From Jimgerdemannia flammicorona (Eukaryota > Mucoromycota > Endogonomycetes > Endogonales > Endogonaceae), in NCBI GenBank assembly GCA_003990745.1, contig RBNI01002959.1, positions 1 to 17,035 of the forward strand: a stretch of 17,035 nt of DNA, written 5' to 3'. Below the pieces are notes generated by a model, which saw only the letters and a list, made by a program, of their open reading frames with translations, made no database searches and was not told the origin of the DNA. Numbering within the stretch: the first letter of the stretch is position 1; each line of letters begins with the position of its first letter. Position numbers and translations under genes: made by a program. Below are positions 1 through 9,225 of the stretch, in pieces.

Positions 1-190
1 AAAAAAAAAAAAGAGAACTTCTATTTTGAATGAACATTTTAGCCACTGGAAATTCCAACTAGCATTTATTATAGTATAACTGTGTATGGATACACCCAGC
101 ACACCATATTTAGCCATAGCCTCAAATATGTATAAATACCCTCTGTACTGAGTGTGTTGTAACCTCAGTCTGAAAGTGGAAGAAAGCAAC
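1..190 (+). repeat. LTR-like promoter fragment, copy 1
   Basis: After a short A-run at the window edge comes AT-rich DNA with the words gagaactt and ggaaattcc, then a promoter-like segment at 88-185. That segment recurs at 1211-1309 with a constant offset of 1123 bases and only a few substitutions over about 90 aligned bases. It contains TATAAATA at 131 and CCTCAGTC at 163. Upstream words (gagaactt, ggaaattcc) also recur before the second copy, so the repeat probably extends beyond the best-matching part. I read it as the U3/R part of an LTR retrotransposon, either a solo or a broken LTR. No coding sequence is visible, and the left boundary may lie outside the window. Confidence 0.55.
131..170 (+). 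promoter_or_regulatory. LTR core promoter: TATA box plus initiator (copy 1)
   Basis: TATAAATA lies at 131-138 and CCTCAGTC at 163-170. The TCAGTC part matches the initiator consensus common in retrotransposon promoters, and it sits about 32 bases downstream of the TATA box, where a start site is expected. The same pair with nearly the same spacing occurs at 1254/1286 and at 14068/14101. Confidence 0.5.
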
Positions 191-545
191 AGTCAACTGT
201 CTGGTACACTTAGAGGAGAACACTTGCCAAGAGCCACTTGATCCATGGAGGATTGCAACACTTAGGAGGAACACCTGCCAAGAGCCACTACCAGAAGTTG
301 TGAGCTTATTCCCTTTCTACTCTGGTCCACTTTCCGTTAAAAGAAGAAGAAGAAGTCTACCAGAAGAGCAGTCTGCCGATTTGGTCTGCTTACCAGATTA
401 AGCCAGAAATCCGTCCGCTTCCCAGACGATGCCAGAAGAACTCAAGAATCCGCTTACCAGATTAAGCCAGAAATCCATCTGCTTCCCAGACAATGCAATA
501 ATCCGCTTCCCAGACATGTCAGAAAAACTCAAGAATCCACTTCCC
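190..545. repeat. Degenerate tandem repeats downstream of LTR copy 1
   Basis: Two repeat families are visible. A unit of about 33 bases (acacttag..gag..aacac.tgccaagagccact) occurs at about 208-240 and again at about 258-290. A longer unit of about 60 bases (cttaccagattaagcc, then agaaatcc, then tgcttcccagac.atgcc) starts near 389 and is repeated near 449, with further partial copies to about 547. No open coding frame of convincing composition is present. This is probably leader/U5-like or internal DNA of the element whose promoter lies just upstream. Confidence 0.5.
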
Positions 546-547
546 AG

Positions 548-1190
548 ATGATTCCACACCATTCAAGAAGGGAAGGTTGTAACGGTTCGTTACATGCGAA
601 TCTGCGTCATCCGCCATTCGAGAAATCCACATCATCTGCCATTCGAGAAATCCGCGTCATCTGCCATTCAAGAAATCCGCGTCATCCGCCATTCGAGAAA
701 TCCGCGTCATGCGCAATCCAAGGAAATCCGCGCCATCCAAAGAAATCCGCGAAGTCCACAGAATCCGCCATCCAAAGAAATCTGCATCATCCAAAGAAAT
801 CCACGAAGTCCACAGAATCCGCCATCCAAAGAAATCCGCCCCATTCAAGAAGGGAAGGATGTAACGGTTCGTTACATGCCATTCAAGTCTACCTAATCGG
901 CGCCATTCAAGAAGGGAAGGATGTAACAGTTCGTTACATGCAAATCTGCCAAATCCCCCAAATCCGCCAAATCTGCCATATTACGCAGAATCCGCAAATT
1001 GCCAAAGTCCGCCGAAATCGTCCGCGTTACATGCCATTCAAGTCTACAGAATCCGCGCCATTCAAGAAGAGAAGGATGTAACGGTTCGTTACATGCAAAT
1101 CTGCCAAATCCGCCAAATCCGCCAAATCCGCCTCATTACGCTGAACCGCGCCTAATTAGGAAATCGCCAAAATCGTCCGCGTTACATGAG
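548..1190. repeat. Minisatellite block with four copies of a palindrome-bearing unit
   Basis: The block is built from short units such as ccattcgagaaatccgc, ccaaagaaatccgc and aaatccgcc. Interspersed are four copies of a 39-base unit (559-597, 841-879, 903-941, 1058-1096) that begins ccattcaagaag and ends gttacatgc. Each carries GTAACGGTTCGTTAC, an inverted repeat with 6-base arms and a GTT loop (579-593, 861-875, 1078-1092). The copy at 923-937 has one arm changed by G to A. Frames of 60 to 177 codons cross the block, but they are translations of the repeats (Ser/His/Pro/Lys-rich, open in several frames), so I do not call a protein. Confidence 0.65.
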
Positions 1191-1199
1191 AACTTTCCA

Positions 1200-1430
1200 A
1201 CGGAAATTCCGGATACACTCAGCACACCATATTTTGCCATAGCCTCAAACATGTATAAATACCCTCTGTACTGAGTGTGTTGTAACCTCAGTCTGAAAGC
1301 TGAAGAAAAGCTTAAAGCTCTACTTTCTCCAAACCCAAGAATAAATCAGTATTCTTATCACAGAACCCTCAGATCTGACTTGTTAATGATTCTGAGCCTG
1401 ATCAACTTGGGATACAAGCATGGTACTTCC
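1200..1430 (+). repeat. LTR-like promoter fragment, copy 2
   Basis: This is the second copy of the 88-185 segment (here 1211-1309). It is followed by sequence not shared with copy 1: aataaa at 1340-1345, a candidate polyadenylation signal about 50 bases after the predicted start site, and then a stretch ending near 1430. Together with copy 1 it brackets the minisatellite block. Either two LTRs lie close together, or one LTR has suffered an internal duplication of its promoter. No convincing primer-binding site follows. Confidence 0.5.
1254..1293 (+). promoter_or_regulatory. LTR core promoter: TATA box plus initiator (copy 2)
   Basis: TATAAATA lies at 1254-1261 and CCTCAGTC at 1286-1293, 32 bases apart. 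The layout is identical to copy 1 and almost identical to the 14068 promoter. The predicted transcription start is in TCAGTC near 1290, pointing rightward. Confidence 0.5.
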
Positions 1431-2720
1431 ACCAGTACAAGAATCCAAAAGTGATACCTAGACTCTGCCACAATTGGCAATTGGAACTCAGCACTTCCTC
1501 AAGAACTCAAAAATTAGAGCTGAAAGTTACCTTTGACTCTCTGCAATATATTAATCCTATCAGTATATAGTTTTATTACAAAACTACTCTAATTATAATA
1601 TTATTTAAAAATTGTTAATAATTTTAAATATATATAAAATATTGTTTAAGACTTTAAAAATTATAAGAAATAATAATATTAATTCTTAAAAAGAAAAAAA
1701 ATATAATATAGTATTTAGTACTCAGAACAAATTGAATTGAATTGAATTTATCTCTAATTCAATTTAATTCAAAATATTCAAATCAAATTAAGGGTCAATT
1801 TGATTCAATTCAATTTGAATCAAATTGAGGTCTAATTTAATTTGAAGTTCAATTTGAACCTAAGTTTTCAAAATTCAATAACTCAACCAAAACATATTCA
1901 AATTTAATAAATTTTAACTTGTTCAATATACCTTATGATAGATAATCTAGTATAATAAATAATATTAAATTTGGACATGTTTCTATTGAGTTATTATATT
2001 TTAAATTTGGAATAAATATTTCAAATCAAATTGGACTCTAATTTGATTCAATTAAATTGAATTAAGCCTCAATTCAAATTCAATTCAATTTGATTCAAAT
2101 AACTCTCAATTTGATTTAATTTGAATTGATTCAATTTGTTAGAGAGTGTATAGTATTATAATATATATTTTAGTTTTTTTTTTAGTTTTTTATTTATTTA
2201 TTTATTTAAATATTCTATCAGTTTCTATAAACTTTCTACTACCTTCTAGAATATTTATCAATTATATAGCTTAGCTAATATATATTTATCAGAGTATATA
2301 TAAACTTTATAAAATATAGTAAAAATATTTTACTAAAAATCTCTCTTTGGTCTTCTCTTAATTATTCTGACTTATTATTTTTATTATTCTTTAATATTCT
2401 CTAATATCTTATTTAAATATATTTTTATTATTATTTTTTTCTCAAAAACTATAAAAATTACTTAAATACTTAAAAGTATCTCTTTGAGATACTTAATCTT
2501 TTCACTAGAAACCCTCTTACAAGTTGCTTCCTCTTAAAGAAACTAGAATTATTGCTAATGCTTATTCAATTTTATCAAAGCAATTATAACCGATTTACAA
2601 CTCGTTATCAATGTAATAAGTCATCATGTGACTTGTGTTTACATCATCAATGCCGCTCTTTGTAAAAACCATATTCACAACAGGTTACTACAACACTTAA
2701 CTTATGGAACTATATATGAT
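1430..2720. other. AT-rich non-coding stretch
   Basis: About 1.3 kb of strongly AT-rich DNA with stops in all frames. It holds the AATTGA-type repeat block (listed separately), long T/A tracts near 2170-2210 and a perfect hairpin at 2474-2494 (AAGTATCTC, loop TTT, GAGATACTT). A second small inverted repeat, AAGTCA/TGACTT, lies near 2618-2634. From about 2560 base composition rises toward that of the neighbouring gene. I see no gene or RNA here. Confidence 0.6.
1727..2145. repeat. Degenerate AATTGA / TCAATT repeat block
   Basis: The stretch alternates words such as aattgaattgaa, ttcaatttgaa and caaattga, so it is both tandemly repetitive and rich in self-complementary words around AATT. Dense patches lie at about 1730-1860 and 2030-2145, separated by less regular AT-rich DNA. 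It has no coding character and looks like an AT-rich minisatellite or the remains of a strongly mutated repeat. Confidence 0.5.
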
Positions 2721-2724
2721 ATAT

Positions 2725-3048
2725 TTAGAGGCTATTTTTGCAAACTGATGGTATAGATGGGTTGGTCCACCACTCCTGTAGCCTGTTTCTTATCTTCTGC
2801 ATGACAAGGACCCAAGCGGGGACACGCTCATCTTCCATGACTGGGGCCGAGCACGTGTCTGGCGCAGTACCGAACCGGATGGCGTGTGTGCTGTTGTGGT
2901 CAGCATAGCGAGTGTTATTGGGCAGGACCGGATTGGAGATCAATGGGAAACGGGTGGGAAAATTGCCAGAGAAGGGGCCGCAGGCAGTGCCATTGCCGAA
3001 GCCAAAGGGAACGGGCATTTTAGATGGAAGGGGGATAGACAGGATCAT
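2725..3048 (-). CDS. Probable C-terminal part of the copper monooxygenase, out of frame
   Basis: Exon 9 runs YYPRFPNQPDHSFCGMS and meets a TGA at 3047-3045. A frame offset by one base opens at that point and continues for 107 codons to 2725 in DNA of the same GC-rich composition. It holds several Cys and Asn residues (NGTACG, PDTCSAP) and then a basic stretch before the stop. I see no usable GT-AG pair to join them. A single missing base near the CTTCCATG at about 3048 would make it contiguous. It could instead be a chance frame in the 3' untranslated region. Confidence 0.4.
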   Translation of the reverse strand: MILSIPLPSKMPVPFGFGNGTACGPFSGNFPTRFPLISNPVLPNNTRYADHNSTHAIRFGTAPDTCSAPVMEDERVPAWVLVMQKIRNRLQEWWTNPSIPSVCKNSL

Positions 3049-5396
3049 GGAAGATCATGGAATGGCAGGGACATGCCACAGAAGCTGTGGTCAGGTTGAT
3101 TAGGGAAGCGAGGGTAGTAGAATACTGTAGAGGGTGGTAATAGAGGGTTACATTGAACATGATGGTTGGCAGGTATGAGAATGCGAACAGTGCACATATT
3201 GGTAAGTTCCACATCGACTCTTTTCGAAAAAAAAAAATAAAAAATACGCACTGTAATCAATACACATCTCATCCGCCAAAAGAGACCTTAGTATCGTTCA
3301 GACGTATGTGTGGAAACAAGTTCTGTGACGTATCGTACCTACATAATCAGTGATCACCGCAAACCACATAGACAGAACGATCAATCAGGGCCCCTCCCGA
3401 GCACACACAAAGCATATAACCATTTCCCCCGAAAAGCGACTGATATTACTCACACGCAATATACGTTCAGCCTATCTCCCCTCTTGATCACCTTATGAAT
3501 ATGTGACACGTGCCGGAACTCAAATTCATAAAAGTCGGTGCGGTCAAGATTGGTAGTGGTGGTGACGACATCAGGGTCGGTTGCTGGTGAGGTGATGGAC
3601 GACCACATCTGGTGGCCGTATTTGTGCATGTGGAGGGAGGACTATGGGAGGGGAGGGGGATAGAAGGACGAGTGGTGAGGATGGTTATTTGTGTGGGAAA
3701 GGTTCAAAGGTAAGGAGGGATGCTTACAGCAAAAACGGTGATGTCCCATGGCCAGAGGGAAGTGCATTCGCCAGGACAGGTGTACTGTGATAGGAGAAGT
3801 ATAATGAGAATCGTAGGAACAACCTAAAACAACTACTTTCAAACCTCTCTCCCAGCCCACCTCAAGTTCTCTCCTCTTTCCCTCCATTCCGAACGGCATG
3901 GGGTTACCCCTAACCATCCCATCGCCCAGACGAATGATGGCCGTGTCATGCTGGCGCTTGTCGAACGTGTATCTGATGACAAGGCCCAAGGTGTCGTGAA
4001 GACCAGCAGGGGTCCGTTCGGGCATCTGATTGTCATAGTGAACTTGAAGGAGGAGGTGGTGTGTATCGAAGGGATCCGAGGGGTCGCCGAAAGGGAGGCC
4101 GGCCACGGGTGGGAAGATGAGCGGGCCTGAGCCGATGGCCCAGCCTGTGGAATTGAGAACAGAAAGGTAAGGAACGTGAAGGCTGTCCAATTGACGAACA
4201 CCATGAAAGAAAAGTAATACCATACCATAAACCATAATTGGACAAACATCCATAATATCGAATCTGTTTGTCCTGCCTCCGTCGGCTTGCCAACCATACT
4301 TCTATACTTTTCCGTGTTACCTTTGCACGCAGCCACGAGATAGTGGTGGACGTAGGGCATGGTGGCGGGATCTATGATGGGACGGAACTCAACTATGTGG
4401 CCTGTGGCGAGGAGCGAAGCATTCGTCGGGTGGGGCGGATTAAACTCGAAGCCTGTGGGGAGGGAGTGTATATATATTAGCAGAGTGGTCGAAGACAATA
4501 GTCACAGGAAGATAGTAAGGCATACCGGTACACATGTATATGGTCTCGTGTGCGAGAATGGGAGTTGGGGTGTTGGCATACTCGTAATCGAAGATACGTT
4601 CCTCCTTTGCTGATTTGGCCTCACTAAGATCTTCCTGCGAGCCCTCGACCACCATCGATTCCCATACCTCCTCTTCCTTCTCCTCCTCCCAAAATGTAAC
4701 ACTAAATGTATGTCTATTTCCGCCATGATACCCAACATCCTTCTGCTCGCCATATGCCATGACAATATTGACAGGCCCAGCCTTAAATGGATGATCCTGG
4801 TTATCGTTTGTATCGATGGGCCTGGAAAACGCGACGACCACGCGTGGGTCGTCCCCCAGTGGAGACCGCCATCCGGTGTGGAGCGTGTATTGGTTGCAGA
4901 GGTCCTCGCTTAGAAAGGCGTGGTGCAGGGCGTGGCAGTCGGTGAGACTGGTGAAGCGTTGTGGGGATGGACTGTCAGGGTCACGATATCGGAACCACGC
5001 ATGCCGCTGCTGTTAGGTTCGGTGAGGCCGAAACCAAGCCTATAGGTAGTGGAGATGGGTTTTGATGAATAATTATGTGTTGTAAATCAGTGTGCCGACA
5101 TTCTCCATATCCCCTCCTTTCTCCCTCCCTCCCTCCAATAAAATAAAATAAAATAAAATAAAAAACATACCACCCGCCTGTCTTCACATCCAAAGCGATA
5201 TCAATGCTGGGAACTTCGGCATCCAAATTAAGTTTCCAAAATAGCCTATAGAGATTGTGCATAAAATTCGCGTTGCCGAGGCCAGGTCGATGGGCAGCCG
5301 CTCGGAGACTGGTGTGGTCTGGAGGGTGACGGCGTGGGCAAGACTGTTGGCGAGAATAAGAGCAAGGAGCAGTAGGCAATGGTTTAAGTTGATCAT
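2725..5396 (-). CDS. Secreted DOMON-copper type II monooxygenase (dopamine beta-monooxygenase/MOXD-like), with frame breaks
   Basis: The gene starts at the ATG at 5396. A hydrophobic N-terminus (MINLNHCLLLLALILA, then NSLAHA) looks like a signal peptide, so the product should enter the secretory pathway. Exons 1-2 encode a DOMON domain (YRLFWKL, VKTGGW joined to LGFGLTEP, GSDIV, later NIVMAYG). Exons 3-9 encode the two copper domains. The expected copper ligands are all visible: His-His of YVHHY (4348-4343), His of VHYDN (4040-4038), both His of LHMHKYGH (3632-3624) and Met of DEMC (3267-3265). By family knowledge such enzymes hydroxylate a small substrate using ascorbate and O2; the substrate here is unknown. 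Nine exons join at GT-AG sites, but exon arithmetic shows net one-base losses in exons 1, 2 and 9 and a one-base gain in exon 8. This is either a young pseudogene or a set of assembly indels in short homopolymers. The family assignment is firm; functionality is not. Total length would be about 640 residues if the C-terminal part belongs. Confidence 0.8.
3125..5170 (-). other. Intron set of the copper monooxygenase gene (eight introns)
   Basis: Introns inferred from minus-strand GT-AG sites that also join conserved protein motifs: 5170-5040 (GTATGT..TATAG, splits the Trp of GGW-LGFG), 4525-4453 (GTATGC..CACAG, joins MCT-GFEF), 4320-4277 (GTAACA..GGAG, only 44 nt and the least certain), 4225-4145 (GTATGG..CACAG, joins VYG-WAIG), 3860-3785 (GTGGGC..CACAG, joins ELE-YTCP), 3727-3642 (GTAAGC..CATAG, joins FA-SSLHMH), 3453-3339 (GTGAGT..TGTAG, joins YCV-YDT) and 3251-3125 (GTGCGT..TACAG, joins IDY-IFYYPR). 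The third junction from the 5' end has a competing acceptor four bases away that would break the frame. These short introns, several with GTATG donors, suit a fungal gene. Confidence 0.7.
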
Positions 5397-5399
5397 CTT

Positions 5400-5870
5400 G
5401 AACTACGAACTACTCCAAGAGCATGTGTATATTATATGTGAAACTTCCCTAGGACAACAGCAGTAAAATGTAAAAGTGTCAAAATGTTAACTCTGTCAAA
5501 ACCAGTCGTCAGTCTATCTTAAAGTTCGACTAACTAATTATGACCTTAAGGATGCCAAATGTTTTTTTATATGCCCTGATAAGTTCTCCCGAAAACTACT
5601 TCTCACTCTGATAAATGGCCTTCATTACATAGAAAAAATTCCCTGAAAATCACAATCATATTTACTAACATATATTTTAACCTAGTACAAGAATAAAAAT
5701 TATTACTATTACACTTTTTAAATATATTTATATATCTTCTTCGGCAGAATGAAAATTCTCAGCCTGATAATTGACACATATATATATGGCATTAGCAGTC
5801 CCCGAAGGCCTGGCGATGGTGCGGACCCTGTCGCTCATCTTTAATTTTAAACATTTCAACTAAATATTTA
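5400..5870. other. Intergenic DNA upstream of the monooxygenase gene
   Basis: This stretch would hold the promoter of the minus-strand gene that starts at 5396, but I see no clear TATA or other motif. Composition falls to AT-rich by about 5640. A short GC-rich patch at about 5790-5840 (gtccccgaaggcctggcga...) interrupts it and matches nothing I recognise. No gene is visible. Confidence 0.5.
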
Positions 5871-5955
5871 TTAGCTGCAAGCCGGCCATAAGCCGCCGCA
5901 AGCCATAAGGCACCGCAAGCCATAAGCCGCAAGTGGTAAGCTGAAAGCTGTTAGA
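5870..5955. repeat. Short tandem repeat of gccgcaagccataag
   Basis: Roughly four to five imperfect copies of a 13-15 base unit (gcaagc, then cataag, then ccgc or caccgc) lie between about 5876 and 5950. It has no coding character. Confidence 0.6.
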
Positions 5956-5959
5956 TTCG

Positions 5960-6096
5960 ACGTCCTTGCTTATGTCTCTGCGAAAATGCATTCAATCTTG
6001 ATGGTTTGAGGTGTGTTGGAATGCCCTGCATCATAGCTTTTCAACAGGCCTAAGGATGTCACGAATGGATGCCCTTTTGCTGAGACATAAGCAAAT
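5960..6096. repeat. Imperfect inverted repeat flanking about 100 bases
   Basis: TTGCTTATGTCTC near 5962-5974 is the exact reverse complement of GAGACATAAGCAA near 6080-6092. Similarity continues more weakly inward (gcgaaaatgcattc versus gaatggatgcccttttgc). It could be a small MITE-like remnant. The right arm may instead belong to the gypsy relic that follows, because in one frame it reads MDALLLRHK, reminiscent of the protease-RT linker of gypsy elements. Confidence 0.35.
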
Positions 6097-6141
6097 CCCA
6101 TATCAAATCATAGATCTTGCTGTCAAGAAAAGATAAGAAAA

Positions 6142-7560
6142 AACGCGCAGATCACTTTCAAGCCACTCTACATCTATATGTATACAGTCAAGAAAACCTC
6201 AGAAGAAGATGATGAAGAACTCCTGAAGGATGAAGATGATAAGGAAGATAACCTCCAAAAACTACTTAAGGAATATGAAGATGTTTTCCAAGAACCCCAA
6301 GGACTGGCACCTACTTGAGCAGTAGAACATAGTATTGAAATCATTTCTGATTCAGACTCTCTCTACTGCAGAATCTATCAATTAGCCTAATCTGAGCTAG
6401 AGATCCTCAAGGAATAATTAGCAGAATTAGCAAGCAATGGTCTCATCTTTTCATCAAAATTACCATATAGTGCACCAATTCTCTTTATTTATAAAAAAGA
6501 TAAAAGTCTCTATATACATATATTAATTATTGAGTACTTAACAAGATCTCTATCAAAAACCAATATACACTTCTACTAATTGATGAACTACTCAACCAAG
6601 TATATAAGGTCAAAACCTTTTCACTCATCAACCTTACTTCTAAATATCATCAAATTTACATTAGAAAAGAAGATATCTCTAAGACAGTCTTTCAAATAAG
6701 ATTTAAATACTATAAATTCTATATAATACCATTCAGTCTTACTAATGTATCAGTAACCTTCTAAATACTGATAAATGACATCTTTTATAAATATCTTAAA
6801 GTATTTATTCTGGTCTATCTGAACAATATTCTAATATATAGTATATATATATAAGTAGTATTATCTATCAACAACTCTTATAAATGATTTTTAACATACT
6901 CTATAAATATAAGCTTTTAGCAAAAAGAAAGAAATATTACTTTTTCAAGAAGAAAATCAAATATCTAGGATACTTTATCTCAGAAAATAGTATTGCTATC
7001 AATTTTAAAAAAACTCAAGTAATCTACAATTAGTCCATCTTAAAGATCCTTAGGTTTCTATGAGAATTCAATAGACTAATAAAATATTATAGAAAATTTA
7101 TTCAAAGATTCTCTGTAATTACCTCTCTACTTATAAGTCTCACTAAGAAAAGAGCTAATGTCAAAAAAGAATAGATAGAAGAATACATCACAACCATGAA
7201 TACTCTCAAAAGAATACTGACTAATATAATAATTTTAATTAGTTTTAATTTAATAGAACTCTTTGTAGTTATTACTGATACTTCAAATATTACTGTTAGA
7301 GCTGTTCTGACTCAATATGAATACTCTGTCATCTATCTATTTCAGAAACTCAATAAATATGAAAGGAACTATATTATATAAAATAAGAAATTTCTCACTA
7401 TCATCTAATCTCTACAAGTATAGAGATATTTTCAAAATATTTATCTTATAGACAGATCATCAAGCTCTCTAATATATTCAGATATAGCCAATTCTTATAA
7501 AAAGATAGGCCTAATAGATACAGATGCTTATATTTTTTGATGTCAAAATTAAGTATAGTA
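6142..7560 (+). pseudogene. Decayed Ty3/gypsy pol: reverse transcriptase and RNase H
   Basis: The relic reads through at least three frames. The first (from about 6142) ends in EDVFQEPQGLAPT-stop-AVEHSIEI, the usual entry to gypsy reverse transcriptase, then LPYSAPILFIYKKD. From about 6561 another frame gives the RT core: IDELLNQVY, FSLINLTSKYHQI, KTVFQIRF, IIPFSLTN and YLNNILIYS. A third frame gives KYLGYFISEN-like text, YYRKFIQRFS and RNase H (LFVVITDTSN, AVLTQYE, YLFQKLNKYERNYII, then TDHQAL). The catalytic Asp pair of YLDD is Asn-Asn. In-frame stops fall where Gln or Trp is expected, which fits C-to-T and G-to-A decay. No integrase, gag or LTRs are recognisable nearby, so this is a fragment of a dead element. 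Confidence 0.85.
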
Positions 7561-7842
7561 CACCATACTTATACTTAACCTTTTGATTATAACTTTATAT
7601 TGTACTTAATAAAAAAATAATAAAAATTATAAATTAATAGAAAATCATATTGAGTTTAATCAAATAGAGAGTTTTTTTTTGTTATTGTTTATAAATTTTA
7701 GTAAATTAGTTTTTTATATCAATTATCACTATTTTTTATATTTATATTAAGGCCTGTCACAATTTCGGCCTTAAATCTATATACTTTTGGCCTTAAATCT
7801 ATAGTATTGTGATATACTTTTCAAAGCTAAAAAATCAAAATC
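7561..7842. other. AT-rich spacer with a 15-base direct repeat
   Basis: This is AT-rich DNA with no coding frame. GGCCTTAAATCTATA occurs twice (7767-7781 and 7789-7803), bracketed by TCACAAT near 7757 and ATTGTGA near 7806. It may be the edge of an older insertion; nothing else is visible. Confidence 0.4.
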
Positions 7843-7885
7843 TGGCTTTAAAAAGAAATTGTAAGTCAACCCACTCAACCCACTT

Positions 7886-8346
7886 TTCAAGGTGCTTTCA
7901 AGGCCGCTCAAGGCTGCTATTCGAATCTGCTCAAGGCTGCCATTCGAGACTGCTCAAGGCCACTGCTCAAGGCTACTCAAGGCCACTCAAGGCCACCATT
8001 TGAGGCTGCTCAAGACCGCTGCTCAAGGCTGCTCAAGGCCACTCAAGACTGCTATTCGAGGCTGCTCAAGGCTGCCACTCAAGGCTGCTCAAGGCCACTC
8101 AAGGCTGCTATTCAAGGCTACTCAAGACTGCTGTTCGAGGCCACTCAAGACTGTAGTTTGAGGTCACTATTCAAGGCTGCTCAAGGCTGCTGCTCAAGGC
8201 CACTCAAGGCTGCTCAAGGCTGCTCAAGGTCACTATTTGAGGTCACTCAAGGCTGCCATTCAAGGCTGCTCAAGGCTGCAGTTCAAGGCTGCCATTCAAG
8301 ACTGCTCAAGGCTGCTATTCGAGGCCACTCAAGGCTACTATTTGAG
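7886..8346. repeat. Minisatellite, left arm of element 1
   Basis: Units of 10 to 13 bases alternate between ctcaaggctg-like and ccattcgaggctg-like forms. The hexamer at the heart of the longer unit appears as TTCGAG, TTTGAG and TTCAAG, the three states expected when a CpG decays on either strand. Several frames are open here only because the unit lacks stop codons (repeated SRLLKAT and CSRPLK text), so no protein is called. Confidence 0.75.
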
Positions 8347-8779
8347 GTGTGAATAGCGAGCAAGCATAAACATAAATACTGTTCATACCTGCTTATTATT
8401 CACACCTGTCTGCCATTCATATTTATATCTGCTATTTATGTCTGCTTGCTACTTAATGAGTTCATTTATTAAAAATGCTTAAACAAGATTATATCTATAA
8501 TGATAGGCTATATAATAATAATAAACAAAGGCTGGAGGGTGAGAGAATTGACAGTTAACTCAATAACTCAAATAGCAAAGCAATGACTCAATTACTTTGA
8601 ATTTCCACACAAGGTCATAACTACTCTAGATACTGTACAAAAATACCTCTGTAGCTCAGTATGAGCTGAAATTCATATTCCACAAAAAGGAGATATGTTC
8701 TGCACTGGAATCACTGAATTTTTCTCTTCTCTGGCATTATAAGAGAGACTGTCACTACTATGGACACCTCAATCATAAC

Positions 8780-9225
8780 CACAAGCTGCTATCAAAAAGA
8801 GGAAACAAACCAAACAAAAGACTGTCAGGGTAAAGGCAATCTCTCAAGAAGTTGGAGCAGCTCTTCGAAAAGCCCAAGAGCAAATTAAACCACAACAAGA
8901 AGATCCCATTGGAAATTATCAAGACCTACTACTTCAAATCAATAATACCACTCAAACTAGTGAATCTTTACATATATGATATTTGCTTGGAAAGAAACTT
9001 TAAGCTGATAAGTAAGATGGTGACAATTCAGCTACTCAGCATTCCAAGGAAATCATGGTAGAGAAAAGATTCCATGATAGACTACCTTCATTGAAATTGA
9101 GAAATAAAGACAAAATACTTATGCAGGCAAGAAGGATTTATAATGTAACATCACGATTAGCTCCTAATCAAGTTGCAAGAGTATAAGAGATATCTGTAAA
9201 TAATATATATAGCTGAAGTACTAAA
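8780..9225 (+). pseudogene. Broken coding-like frame inside foldback element 1, unidentified
   Basis: One frame reads IKKRKQTKQKTVRVKAISQ, then EVGAALRKAQEQIKPQQED, GNYQDLLLQINN, a series of in-frame stops, then KILMQARRIYNVTSRLAP and NQVARV. The composition (basic N-terminus, then Gln/Lys-rich helical text) looks more protein-like than the surrounding repeats. The stops again include TAA/TAG/TGA at plausible Gln or Arg positions. I do not recognise the family. It is absent from the neighbouring copy at 9898-11191, which lacks this interior. It could be the remnant of an element-encoded protein or of a captured host gene. Confidence 0.35.

Noticed and set aside
548..1274. Overlapping open frames of 60-177 codons on both strands in the first minisatellite block
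   Set aside because: They translate the repeat unit in several phases at once (Ser/His/Lys/Pro-rich text) and have no domain or codon signature of a gene.
2884..5466. Plus-strand open frames across the monooxygenase gene
   Set aside because: They are shadows of the minus-strand exons and introns. None shows a recognisable domain, while the minus strand carries the conserved copper motifs and splice sites.
7809..8352. Open frames rich in SRLLKAT and CSRPLK text
   Set aside because: The minisatellite unit has no stop codon in these phases. The frames differ only by unit register and exist equally on the other strand in the inverted arms.
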